This document shows, piece after piece, positions 24,772 through 36,445 of a stretch of 64,000 bases of DNA. Positions within the stretch are counted from its first letter, which is position 1; each line of letters starts with the position of its first letter. The notes under the pieces were generated by a model, which ran no database searches, was not told where the DNA came from, and saw nothing but the letters and a program-made list of their open reading frames with translations. Source of the stretch: Calycina herbarum (Eukaryota; Ascomycota; Leotiomycetes; Helotiales; Pezizellaceae); the NCBI GenBank assembly GCA_001414485.1, contig LLEY01000130.1, positions 111,055 through 175,054 of the forward strand, read 5' to 3'. A program made the translations under genes and the position numbers.

Positions 24772-27021
24772 GTGCTGGATTTTATTGTTTGTAAAATAGG
24801 CTTTTTTTTGGCTGGGGGAAAACAATCACAGAATTTATGGCGAGGGAGGGTGAGTAAAATGCATTATGGAGCGAGGCGTTGATCTTTTATTTTTTTACCT
24901 GGTAGGCGGTGAGCTCAATGGGACGGATCGAGATTTGATAGAAAGCATCGAAACTGGCCTGTCATTTCTGAGGTGTAGGAATACATTGAATTTATTCCCA
25001 CGTATTTGACGAGGCTCAACCCAGATGAAGTTTTCTGAAGCCAAGACTGATGATCATCAGATTGAAGAAGCCGAGTTGCATTGCTTTCTTTGCTTCGGGT
25101 GTTTACTCTTTTTACTTGATTTGCCTTGCTATCTGTTTGTTGAGGAACTCCATACCTGATTACTACTCTCGTGATTCAGGTTGCACTTTCTCTTTCGTTG
25201 ATGAAGCTTTTGGAAATCCCGGGATTTAAGAGTTGGTCAGAGAGGACTACCTAACTGTGTCTTCTGGATCTGGATTCTGACAGCTATAAATTCGAACAAC
25301 TATAAAGTCAACAACTATAAATTCAAACAAATATATTTGTTGAGTTTCTACGAGGCAAGGTTGTCTGGAGGTATGGACAAGTTGTGAAGGGGGTTTTGGT
25401 CTGGGGGATGAATGGAACGGTTCAAGTGAATTTTCTACTGGGAATAGATTTGTTTTTTCTCTCCTCTAGAGAGAGAGAGAGAGAGAGAAGCACTGATTTT
25501 GATTCTCACTTTTCTATCGAGCGTAGTATAAAAAGAGGTTGTGCGACCTCTTTAGGTGGTTGTATAGGCAAAGATAAGGTAACAACGCACAACTATGTCC
25601 TGGAGAACCGACTTCTGAATGTTAGTGCGAGCCGGTGCTTGATTTCTACGAGACAGGTTTTTTTTTCGTCATATCCCCTGGAGCTCTGAGGCTATAAAAA
25701 CCATAGTTTTGTTTCTAATTTTTATGGAGTAATTCGCTGTCGATTATTGGTCTGATGTCCAATATTTTTGGATCTTCGATACGTCGAGATTATCTTTTCC
25801 TTTCTTAAGAGGGTAGGTAGTTGTGCTAAAAAAAAACCAAGGTTCATAGTAGTTTTCAGTTATGATGGAAAAGGCGCTTAAAAATCCCAAGGTGACAAAA
25901 GCACATGGTGTGATAGGATGAATCTGTTTTAAGAATAGCTTTTTTTGCCTTCTACCTAGTTTTCTATCTTTATACTCGCGTGGTTTCTTTGTTAGACAAT
26001 ATCTCTGAGGTCTTATTCTAAGCTCGTATTGTCACATCTATGGTTCTATAGTATGTGAGGAGTTGAAATGGTATTATGAAGAACGTTTGTTTTTTTTTTT
26101 TGTTTTTTTGACGGAGTATACTGTCTCTCTTCCTCTCTCTCTTAAAGGGGGATTTTGAAAGGGAAAAAAAGACGCTTGTTAAGCTAAACAAATTTTTACT
26201 GGTAGTGAGGCCTTCGAACTGGAATATAAAACAACATATCATCTTCTCTTCTCTGAAAGGAAAAAGACGAAAACTGATAAAGTTCTAGGAGTATCTACAC
26301 CAGATGGAGTAGAGGAAGATGGGACAGTATCTGCTAACGAAGATATCAGGGAGGATGATACGGATGTTGAAACGCGTGCTTATTTTCTCTTTGCTTGTTT
26401 TCAGTTTTAAGTGTATGATTTGCTGTCGATTGTTTTACTGTTGTCAGATCTCTTTCGTACTTTTCAAATCTCTATAATACTGCCCGCTAGTTTCTTGTAC
26501 TATGTAGCTTGTAAACATCCCTAAACCCTTATTTCGTATAACCGCTTATTTCCTTTTCCAGAAGACATCTACTATACTTTTTTTGTACTAGAGGGGCGGG
26601 TCTCTATTCTCCTATCTTTCCGTATCAAGTTTTCCATGTGTGAGCTAAAACTAGCCCTGTCACTTCTTGAATAAAGTTACCTTTCGCACTACTAATACTT
26701 ATTGTTATATCTATTCTCGGCTCCAGACTTACATTCAAACTCCTGGTGGTATTGACGAAGAGCCTAAGCACGTTGATAGATATATTCGGTAATTGAAGAT
26801 GCTAAGGTATTACACGAGGCCCGAGTCAGAGTTGAGACTGGTAAAGGTTTGTTTTACTTAAGATATAAGGGGTTTTAGAGTATACTCTTCAAGAAACATT
26901 AGTTATCTTAGCTTGTTCCTATCTCTAAGTTTGATTTACTTTCGATCATTTTACTATTATCAAATATTTTTCTCTTAAAGTTCTAATCTATAGAACACCT
27001 AGATAATAAAAACATATCAAC
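24772..27021. other. Gene-poor, repeat-rich stretch
   Basis: No intact gene. A GA microsatellite lies at 25468-25490 and poly-T near 26087. Two diverged copies of an unknown exon-plus-intron-like segment lie near 26280-26530 and 26740-27000. Each has a short coding-looking piece (ending DVETR and RVETGK), an intron-like tract and a shared TGCTGTCGAT tail. C-to-T changes dominate in the second copy. Confidence 0.45.
26280..27000 (+). repeat. Two diverged direct copies of an unknown coding/intron segment
   Basis: Copy 1 (about 26280-26530) reads STPDGVEEDGTVSANEDI before a GTGCTTATTTTC intron-like tract. Copy 2 (about 26740-27000) reads TPGGIDEEP and, in another frame, HEARVRVETGK before GTTTGTTTTAC. 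Both continue with GATTTGCTGTCGATTGTTTTACTG or a C-to-T version of it (26416 and 26931). This looks like a decayed duplicated gene fragment. I do not recognise the protein. Confidence 0.4.
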
Positions 27022-27411
27022 CTTTTTCGAAGGCGTAATACGCTGGGAAGTCCACATTGTGTACAACATGAGAGTATGACAGAGCCAGGCGGTCTTCGCT
27101 AAATTCAGCGGGAACATGGTACTAAAGCTCTCCTTTAGCCTGTCCGGGGTTTAATGTCAGAAAAATGTTAACCCAAGGGGGTGTTTTCTTACATTTCGTC
27201 GCAGCCGGGCTGCAAGTTTCCGCCCACCTTTTCTCTGGACCACGGATTCAAGACAATCTCGAAGTTTTTCAGCGTCAAGAATATCGTCAAAAACGAACAT
27301 ATAATGTAAGATGAAAGCTCGCCAAAGTAGTGTATCGTCAAAGAAGTGCAATGGAATAACGGTGTCTGTCGGCACCCTGGCGGGGGAAGTAGGCCCGAAC
27401 ATGTTGAACAA
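27022..27411 (-). pseudogene. Relic of a fungal acyltransferase (transferase family) N-terminus
   Basis: The minus-strand frame from 27411 reads [21 protein letters not shown] and then [18 protein letters not shown], which closely resembles the start of fungal BAHD-like/trichothecene acetyltransferase-type proteins. A 53 bp intron (27192-27140, GTAAGA, CTGAC, ACAG) is still recognisable. The next exon reads YHVPAEFSEDRLALSYSHV, also in keeping with the family, but is preceded by an in-frame TAG at 27124-27122 where an acidic residue would be expected. All similarity ends near 27022 at an AT-rich segment, so about three quarters of a usual 450-500 residue enzyme, including the HxxxD active site, is missing. 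Not functional. Confidence 0.65.
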
Positions 27412-27429
27412 GCGAAACTCGCTTTAGTA

Positions 27430-29944
27430 GGTTGAGGGCCCAAGATGTGCATAGAGTATGTGGCAGACGGTGTATGATACCAGATTAGAGAATATTATAG
27501 TCGGTGGAAGCAAGGATGTTGCGGGAGGAAGCTGTCTAGCAACATCGTTGCAGAGAAATCATGAGAAAAGATGACCACCGGTCAGCGTACATTCTATTTA
27601 GAAATGTCATCTTATTTTCTCAGAGGTTTAGTGTCCTGAAAGTTTACAACAGCATATATTACATTATATGTCTGTCATTGGCCTCCTCTTATATGTCATA
27701 CTACTTTCCGCAAGTGTTCACAGGCTGCGTCGTAAGATGACCACGGTGCACCAAAGACCTCCGTCGTAGACAAGCATGATTTAAAATGCAATCAATCAAG
27801 ATTGTAGGGTGAATGAAAAGGACTTGTCAAATTCGCACTTCGAAATCAGAACTTTGAGTAGGAGAAGTCTGTATCACTCCCCGGCACCTGCTTTTACTTG
27901 ATTTTAAAAAATGGTCTAGGATATTAAAAGTATTGATTGTGAAAATTTGGAAGAATGAGAAATATGGCTTCTTGATTCTCCGAAATCTCCTAAAACAATG
28001 TCCACAATTATACAAGAATAGTGGCATAATGAGATATAACCGGAGAGTAATGACCGGGCATCTTGCATGGAGTTGTATGCGACATTTGTCCCATCACCTG
28101 AACAGCAGTATGAAAACCAAAGATTAGGACAAGTGAAAGGAAACGCTACATTCCCCTACATCAGAAGTTAGAAAAAAGCTGGACAATGAGGTCTAGAGAA
28201 GTTGGGAGTGACCTCTGCAGAATCCAAAAACGTTGTGAGTTGCTGTCAATACCTTTGCTGCTGTCGAATATTCATTATACAAGCAAATAAACCTCTTCAA
28301 GATTAAATCTACAGATATTGGAGTATTCAAGAATATTTATTTGTGTTTCTGAGTCGTGATAACCAAAAGCTCCTAGTTGTCGTCAATATCCAGGAACCCT
28401 TCTCCCTTCTCCTCATATCCGTGCACTGCCTTCGCTGTATTGGTAACACTATCCTCCGCTTCAAATTTATCTTCTCGGGCTTTGAGAAGATAACAAAACT
28501 TTGGCCAAAGTTTCGCAAGATGAATGTTCAGGTACGGAGTGAAAAGAAGAAAAAGAATAACGGACAGTGTGCTCTTACACATAAATTATAAATTCCCAAC
28601 TTCGATTGACTTCTATCTCAAGATATTTTTCTTGAAATTTACTTCCTTTCCAATATTCTTCTTGCTACCGCAACCCCAAGCAGAGACCTATTGCAACTCA
28701 TCTCGCGTCAAGCAAAAGGTTGTAACTCGTTAACGTTCCCTCGAAAAGCGCAAGTCATACTTGCACCTCCCTAACTTTGAATTCGTTGAAGAAACTGACA
28801 TATAACTAAATCACCAGTGAATTAGGAGAGGTCAATACTATGAAAAAGTATTACCCCAGCGAACAAAATAAGGTAGCAAGAGCTGAAATTTGAGGAGATG
28901 TGTTGAAAGAAATAGATTTCAAAAATCAAAAGAAGAAAAAGAAAAGAAGATGATGGCATAGATAAGTTACAAGCAATCCCGCAGCCCTAAATCAATCGAC
29001 GAATTACCGTTGATTGCCTTCCAACTGTTGAGTAATTACCATACGAGCAAACCAGGTTCTTTCAAACGTGTTTATACGGCAACGGAAAAAGCTTTTCGTA
29101 TTACCTGCCACCATACATCATATCCGTAATGCTTCTCCATCATGATATAGCGACATTGTCACGACCGGAGTTGTTTTAACGTTGAGGTTCAATGTCGCAA
29201 TCAGATAAAGATCCTGGTGTTCCATTGACGATGGTTTGAATCTTGAAACAGAAATATCGAAATTTGAACTTGAAATTCAACCCCGTCAGTAAAACCCCAA
29301 CACAGTGTAGATTCTCAAACAATACTTGAGAACCGAGTTAGGTTCATTCTGGACTATTACCAGCAATGCTTTTGCTGTTGGATTAAAGGGAACAAATCCC
29401 GAATAGTCAGGTTTCAAGTTTATTCCCTTAACCCCAGCTTCTACCTCTACTCGCATCTCAACAATAACCTAGTAGTTACAAAACAAAACAAATATGTTAC
29501 CCCTTCTGACTAATAATCTCTTATTTGCTTGAACAATAACTCATTCCGAAAAGGAAACAGAAAAGAAATGGGAGAAGTTTATGGATGATTTACTCAAAGT
29601 ACTATGCCTCATAGAAACAAAATAAGTCACGATTTACTGTCATAACTCGTACTGCTGTCGAATAATTAACATACGAGCAAAACTAGGTTTCAAGATTACT
29701 TTCATGGCAAACATCTAGAGACTAAAGCATTCAAAATCAAATATGGTGATAAAAGTTTTTGATACTTCAAAAAATCCTAGACACTTATCCCCGAAACCTG
29801 AGAAATGGCACGGCTCTGCGTGGTCAAGCTCTGGACGCAAAATACTAATCAGCAAAGCCCCGACTTATAAGTCATGACTTCTTAACTTTGCTTAACTTGT
29901 ATAATTCTTGTGTCGAAAGTTTCTTTCTATTAAACTGCTCCTCT
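27430..29944. other. Gene-poor stretch with dispersed repeat copies
   Basis: No convincing gene. Three related segments lie at 28236-28310, 29021-29075 and 29641-29700. A minus-strand frame at 28373-28582 (ending EKGEGFLDIDDN) looks weakly coding but is short and lacks any known motif. Confidence 0.4.
28236..29700 (+). repeat. Three dispersed copies of a CTGTCGAAT..ACGAGCAAA repeat
   Basis: Segments at 28236-28310, 29021-29075 and 29641-29700 share the order CTGCTGTCGAAT, TTAACATACGAGCAAA, then CAAGATTA (some parts lost in each). Shorter relatives containing GTTGCTGTCGAAT lie at 26416, 26931, 52995, 53821 and 54571. The family is seen only in gene-poor parts of the window. Confidence 0.55.
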
Positions 29945-31430
29945 CTACTCATCACAAACCAAGCAAACAGGACCAAGCTCTCCACCGTCGTACTTTATCC
30001 CCAACCCCTCAATTGCAACCCTATTATCTCCCTCGTCTCGCAGTGGGAAAACCTCACCCGTCCGAACATCTCGTCTCATAACCACAACCGTACCATCAGT
30101 CTGTAACCTCACACTAACTAAATCCCCTTTTTTATTCAACGAGAATTGGCGAGGCAATGTTCCTCCCGCTGGTACTGAGTCTGAAATTGTAAGAAGCCCA
30201 GACGAAGGATTGATCGCATAGGTGTGAAGGATACCAGAGGGGATAGTTTCATTTTGGGAAGAGGGGAATGGAGAGGGAATAGTATATAAAGCATCGCCAT
30301 TAAATGATACGATCAGAAAGCGATTATCTGGCTGGTTTCCGTCTTATCAATTAACATCTTCATTGTTTTACCCCATTTGGGAAAATAGAAGTGAGATTAG
30401 GCAAAGCGAGGAGGTATGAGGGGGAAGGTGAAAGGAAAGAAAAACAACGCACAGAAATCTGCACCTCAGAATCATGTCTCCCACTCGTTCCATCCGGTGC
30501 AACAATTACACTCCCATCACTCCTAACTCTCTTATCCGTCCTTCCTATCTCTTCAAAACCCATCACCACCTCATTGTATGAAACAAGGAAAGCATGAATG
30601 ATATTCGAGATCTGGCCCGCGATATAAAAATACACACAACCATCTTCTAACCTCGCGAAGCCTCCATGGCGAGGTCCAGTGCCTTTGGGTAATTTCAAAG
30701 ATGCCTGTTCAAGGAGGGAGTGGTTGTGGGGACTGGTAGTGTAAAAACCCGAACAATATCAGAGCCCAGATCTGGGATGAGTATAAAGTTCCCAGTTGGA
30801 TCGGGGATTACTTGGTGAGGAAGAGATGAATTTTGCACCGAGTGAGGAGCTTGTCCGGGGACAGTTGGTGGTGGGAAGATGAAAGAATTTATTTGTGGTT
30901 TGGAGATGGATGGGGTTTGTGATGGTGTATGTTTCGATGGTGTTAGATTCGCTGTTTGGATAAGAATGTCAGTCTTGCTCCAAACAAGCGGAGAAAAGCA
31001 TAGAATGCTGGAAAGAAAAATGGATTTACAAGAAACGTACTAATAAGCAACACCCAGGCTCTCACCCTCCCCAAAAGTCGCTGCATGAGCTGCACTTTTT
31101 GGTACGGGGATACTGTCTAACATGCTCAAGCTCATCCCCTTCTATCTTGAGAGAAAATAGCGTCCCACTGGGATGTGTTTCTCCTTCTCCGGGGTTCAAA
31201 TAATACAGAATTTCTCTCTTAGCATCGAGAGTTATCCAAGAAGGTGGAGACTTCCCATCTGCAAGTGTACAGAGTCTTGATTCAGACGTTTTTGCAAAAG
31301 CTTAACCAGTGGAGTTATGACTAAGTTTGAGTGTAGAGATTGTTCCAGCGTAAGAAACGACGAAGAGACGTGTTGCTTTCGCTGTGATTTTCAGGGCCAG
31401 GAGGAGGAGAATAATTGGTGAGAGGAACAT
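29945..31430 (-). pseudogene. Secreted lactonase-type seven-bladed propeller protein, multiply broken
   Basis: A minus-strand start at 31430 gives a signal peptide (MFLSPIILLLLALKITA) and RLFVVSYAGTISTLKL, followed by the fungal lactonase/6-phosphogluconolactonase-like propeller. Diagnostic pieces are QAPHSVQ, PDLGSDIVRV, LKLPKGTGPRHGGF and PDNRFLIVSFNGDALY. Two introns are clear (31040-30952 and 30452-30332). The frame is broken four times: an in-frame TAA at 31304-31302, a one-base shift in CCCC near 31106-31109, a shift near 30901-30918, and a shift at an A/T run at 30743-30747. Several lesions lie in homopolymers, so sequencing error is possible, but the stop codon and the number of lesions favour a pseudogene. 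Enzymes of this fold open lactone rings; here activity is unlikely. Confidence 0.75.
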
Positions 31431-33643
31431 TTCAAAGAAGTGAGCGTTTGAGAGCGAGAAGCTTGGTTGTTTCTTATCTTTTCCTCGAGATTTCCATTGT
31501 TTTTAGAAAGAGTTTTCATATTTCCAAGGTTCATGAATTGTTGAGGCTGGGTGTAAGAATGTCGGAGGACGGAATCAATATGAGCGACAAGTCGTAACCA
31601 GAATCCACGTCTCGCTCGCTTATTTCTAGGTTGAGGTCCTAGGGAGTAAGCTCGTTTTCAAGTAACCAGTCCACAAACTTCCACTTTCCATTTTATCAAA
31701 TAAGAAACTATAAAGTTTATATTGGGTTCAGCTATAATTTGTAGGGGGAAAAAGTAAGATTTACTTAGAACCCCAGCCATGTGTGACATTATTTGAGATT
31801 CAGGAATCAATCCCCGTCACTATCTTGCGAAACAGCCCTGGATAGTGAGAGTTATTGTTCGAGAAGATTCAGAAGAATCATGAGGTAGTTTGTTACTTTG
31901 TGGATTAATTGCTATGATTGTTCGAAGATATTTCGTGTTATATGATAGAAGAGTGCGAAAGAGCAATGACTGGGCGGTCTTTACTAAGAACGCTCGAAGA
32001 TGACGGACAACAGGAAACCCCCAAGGATGATAACAGAGTAATGTAAATGGCGCGTGGCATCCACTACTTGCACATGAGTTTTCCAGAACCATCATATCCC
32101 ATCTTTGTATTCCAAGAGTAAAATATTCACCCAAAGAACCCATTCTAAGCACCTCGGGAATGAAAATTCCGAGTCCAAAAAACTACATATAAAAAAGCTA
32201 ATGTTGAAGCCCCTCACACATATAGCAAGTTCAAAACTCCACGAATGTTTTGCCCGATGGCTTTGGAGACTATCGGAACATGTACCGCGACTTCAAGGAT
32301 TTCTACTTCACTCCACCATTTCCGGAACAAAGAAACCACCCAAGCCCGGCACAAGAATGGCCTTTGAGCCTTGGGCGTGATTGAAAGTAGAGCTCTGACT
32401 CGTGAGATCGATACGAATGTCTCTCATTCGACAGCAAGACAGTTTTCGGCAATAGCACTAAGCTAGGATCATTCATTCCCATACATATAGAGCCCATACA
32501 TATAGAGCCCATACGTATAGAGCTTCAACGTGAGAGATTAAGCCATTAGAATCTGTTGAACTGCACGAAGAAGTTTCCAACCATACAAGTGAGAGGAAAT
32601 AACAAGATGGAAGTGTCATCCAAATGAGTCAGGAGGAGGGGGGTGGGAGCATCATGGCCAAGCAACTATGAGAATCGGTGATGTTGAGATGCCAACTGCA
32701 CAAAAAAGTGAGGGGGTGACGGAGTGTTCGGTTATACCTCGACAGTAAGAGGGGAAAGGAGACCATGAAGAGGGGTGATCGGTTAATACAATGAGGGGTA
32801 CTGTTTCTCGTCCTCAAATTACTAAGAGTACTTCAGGGGAAAACATCATCGACTCAAGTGCCGGAGCGACCTTCTATATCAGTACTAGAACAGTATATGT
32901 ACAGTTGATATGCATTCTGCATCCTGCATCTGACACTCACACCAATCGAGGGAATTACCGCTATCGTTCTCTGCGGGCCGTCCCGCTTCTATTTCCACTG
33001 CAACCTGGTTCAAGAGGTCTAGAACCTCACCGCAACACAATGTAATGTACTGTCGTCTTGGCCAAATTGCTTCATTCGCAACTGATTGCTACTACTTCAA
33101 GCATAGAGTTTTGGTCCAAATACAACCGGTCTAGAACCACTGATGCTGATAGCCCCATTCTATAATCAAGAAAGGCATTTCAAAGACTCAAGGCAAGACC
33201 ATAGGCAATGAAGTATATCTTAAGAAGTGGAATGTATATTTCATTTCAAACCCCCCATTCCCTTTCCTCCCCACTCAATCCCATCAGCAGCACTAAAGAG
33301 CGCGCTCTCCTAAATACAAAAAAAAAAAAAACCACCACAAAAAAACTACAAGAAAAGACAAAACACTTTTGCCACCCCATATGGTAAATGCGTAAAAATA
33401 ACTCAAATATCATGGGTATCCTGCGTTTTGTCCTTTGATTTCCCTCCCTTCCAAAACACCATGCAAAAGCTAAATAACATGAAAAAAAATGTGAGAACGC
33501 CCTGAGAAATGCCTATGCAAATGCTTCTCCCCTCTCCAAAAAAAAATAAAAAGCTTTTCCCTCCCCTCTCAAAACGACTATTGAAAATGCAAGAGCAAGA
33601 AAGAGAGCGTCGAGATTGCGGGAAATGATATGATGAGTTTGGT
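31431..33643. other. Intergenic, no gene supported
   Basis: Only short frames. Features are a 15-bp tandem repeat at 32478-32522 and a poly-A tract near 33319. The last 350 bp are the 3' flank of the bHLH gene and are A-rich. Confidence 0.45.
32478..32522. repeat. Three tandem 15-bp units
   Basis: The unit CCCATACATATAGAG is repeated three times in a row; the third copy has one change (ACGTATAG). Confidence 0.9.
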
Positions 33644-34876
33644 TCACATCATATACCCATTAGGCATCTGCCTCGAATTCGTTGAATTCCGATGCTGTCT
33701 CTGACTCATACTCGGCACCGGACTCTGTCCTTGTCCCTGTCTCGCCGTCACCAAGATCTCAAAGGCGTCAACTCTACTTCTGAGGCTGGAGTTCTCGCGG
33801 TTAAGGTATTTATTTCTCTTCTCCAGGTGTGCGATGTATTCTGTTGCTTTGGCGAGGACAGTTGCCTTTTTCTTGCGTTAGTCAAAGTCCTTGATAGAAA
33901 GGGGGGAAGAAGGACAAACCTTATTAAGTTTATGAGCCGGAGTAAGACCCTGAAGATCCTCTTCAATATCCTCATTCCTCGAGTTCTTTTTGGACATAAC
34001 CCGTAATGAAGGGACGGAATCTCTTAGAGCAGCGATTTTATCGTTGAGATTCGTGCGATACCGCTTCTCAATCATATTATGCGCCGTCTTCTTCACCACC
34101 GGATGTTTGCCCGAGCCATTACTGTTCTGCTCATACTCCTCATCATCCTCCTCGTCAACACTACTCTTCCTCTTCTTCCTTTTCTCCATAAATGGTTCAG
34201 GCGAGGATGTCGATTCAGGGGATGCAGGGTATTGAGCGGAATGCGATTGCTGCGGTCTATTAGGCATGGCGATATTTCTTAATCTATTTTCTTCTTGTGG
34301 AGATAGAATGTTTGCTGAAAAACTTTGCGATCGTGGACCAATAGTAGGTCTAGACCAGGAAAGAGGAGTCGAATACAAGCCCTCCCGTTGCGGTATTTCT
34401 GGTGCAAAGGTACTTGGTGATTGGAATAAAGGAGCTTCATTCATGGAATCATCGCCGAAGACTGCGCACTCGTCGTTATTCATAGCCGCTAATCTTGAGA
34501 CTCTGTCGTTTTGAAGATCGAGATTGGCCATTGCGGGGGAATTGGGTTCTAGTTTCAACTCGGGGAAGAAATCGGTTGTGGGCGACAGGGCCGCGTCGGA
34601 GGGGTCGTCCCAACGCATCCAATCTTCAAAGGAACCGAAGTTGAAAGCTTTCTCGGCAGGAAGGTCGGAGGAGAAGGATTGCTTGTGGACTGGAAGGCCG
34701 TAGGTGTTTGTTGTCTCCGGGAAGACAAGAGAGCTGGGAGAGGTTGGGGAAGGTAGCGTGGAGTTGCAAGAGTCGGAGGCTCCGAGGTCGAGGGAGGAGT
34801 CGTTGAAGAGGGTTGAGTCCCAGGTGAATGATGGAGTGTTGGCGGTGCTGTTGTTCTGTGAAGATGAGTTAGTCAT
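33644..34876 (-). CDS. SREBP-like bHLH-zipper transcription factor
   Basis: Two exons on the minus strand, 34876-33920 and 33865-33644 (392 residues); the 54 bp intron has GTTTGT, CTAAC and AG. The first 260 residues are Ser/Pro/Asn-rich and acidic, likely activation sequence. The basic region and helix 1 (about 262-292) read AHNMIEKRYRTNLNDKIAALR. The tyrosine in EKRYR marks the SREBP class of bHLH proteins. An unusual 25-residue loop (SKKNSRNEDIEEDLQGLTPA) precedes helix 2, HKLNKATVLAKATEYIAHLE, which crosses the splice site and runs into a short leucine zipper. There is no membrane segment, so this is the soluble type of fungal SREBP-like regulator (compare sah-2/srbB-type factors, from memory), not a membrane-released sterol sensor. 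It probably binds E-box or SRE-like sites in the nucleus. Confidence 0.9.
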
Positions 34877-36350
34877 GTGGGAGTTGAATGGGTGGTATGG
34901 AGATAAGATATAAACACTTGTTCTTTAATGCAAGGTGAATGTAGACAATTGGTATCATACCACTAAACATGCGTTCGGTCTGTGTTCGGTCTATATTGAG
35001 ACCAATGACTTGGTCGTATGGAAATGGAGTGCTCGAATAGTCTGGTGACTTACTTGAGATTTCAGGGAACTCAACGAGAAATAATCAACAGCTGGTATCC
35101 TTTGCGCAATAGTGCTCGACATTGGTGGAAACCGATCAACGTTGTTGAATGTTGCAAGTCGGACTTGCTGTGACGGGATTACCTAGGAAAGGGTATCCAA
35201 GTATGTATGAGGATTATATCCGTAAACTTTGCGGATTGTTGTTTGGCTTGAATGTAGAAACAGGTGGTATGATTATGCTTTGTTTTGAGGATTGCAGTTA
35301 TGATTATAAGACTTCGGGAGAGCAGGGCGCGGGCTTCGTTATAAGTATGGTCAGAACATGATTACGAGGCGCCCGGTGGACCGGCACAGCAGAAAAATTG
35401 ACGAAATGACAGTAATACCATATGTGACCATGCTCGGGGAAGATTGAAAGAGAATACGTTTGAAAACTGGGACTCAGGGTGAGCCTCAAGGCCGGTTCTA
35501 ACTCGTGTCATACGAGAAGTGCAGCGGAATGATGTGACTTTTCCAAATATATGTGGGCCTGCGGCTTCAATAAGCGACTGCGAGGAAGATAGGAGGCTGC
35601 CATATAAAGGCCAACGGGCGACTCCGGGCCTGCGACTGAGCATCGCAACTTCAGCTGTCGGCTTGTGAATGCGGTAAGTCGGCTACTAACTCGGCCTGAT
35701 CTGGTATTCATCTCGATATTGGTTTGGTGTCTGTTATACAAGAAATATAAGAAATACAAGAAATATTGCAATTGAGGGTAGCCTTAACCAAAGGGGGGCA
35801 GAATCGGTGCTGGCACTTGCTCAACAACAGGAATTAATTCTTACCCCTCACCGTCTCCAATCCCTCACCGTCTCCCAACCGCTCAATGCTCATCCAATAC
35901 CGATGCACTACATCCGTAAAAGCGATAATTCGTTGAGAATGCAAAGCGTTTGAAGAAATGCCAGAACGAACGAGAATTCGTGTTGTGGGGTGATGTTCGA
36001 TAACTGCATCACGCCACAAAGGAAGAGTCCGTCAAACCCCTGATCTGCTAAGTAAGGTCAGGAGGACCAATGGGAAGAGGAGCATCTTCGTTTGACTCAG
36101 TCACGTGTCAATTATTTCTTGCCACGACCCCCACATTTCTGGAAGTCTGTCTTCTTCTGGTAACAAGTTCCCCTTGAAGGGATATCACAGTCTATAAGCG
36201 CTTTCACAAGCAAATCCCATCAAAGCGTCGACTGTTAAATGGTCTCCCTGACTTGGTTCCCGCTCCTTCTCTCGACTTCTTCTGTTTCGAGTAAATTCCA
36301 TTTCCTCCCAGGTCCTCCCAACAATCTTCGACACCACTTACTTCCCATGG
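34877..36350. other. Upstream region of the bHLH gene; no further gene seen
   Basis: The first part is promoter and leader of the bHLH gene. A short run of three 9-bp AAGAAATAY units lies near 35740-35770. Minus-strand frames at 35362-35771 and 35834-36019 lack any motif. Confidence 0.4.
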
Positions 36351-36352
36351 TA

Positions 36353-36443
36353 CTATCCCCCCTTAACTGTCTGTAGACGCACAGATATTTTCACAGCCAA
36401 ACTACCCTTGCATATGACAGACAGTTAAGGGGGGGGGGGATAG
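36353..36443. mobile_element. 91-bp inverted-repeat element flanked by TA (MITE-like)
   Basis: Left arm CTATCCCCCCTTAACTGTCT (36353-36372, plus GT) is the reverse complement of the right arm ending at 36443, except that the G/C run is 6 on the left and 11 on the right. The 42-bp centre shows no frame. Both ends are flanked by TA (36351-36352 and 36444-36445), the target duplication of Tc1/mariner-type elements. No transposase is present, so if mobile it would depend on one elsewhere. It could also be a chance hairpin, but 22 paired bases make that unlikely. Confidence 0.7.
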
Positions 36444-36445
36444 TA

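Noticed and set aside
32303..32512. Minus-strand ORF beginning with MGSICMGSICMG
   Set aside because: The peptide repeat is just translation of the 15-bp tandem DNA repeat; the rest of the frame is not protein-like.
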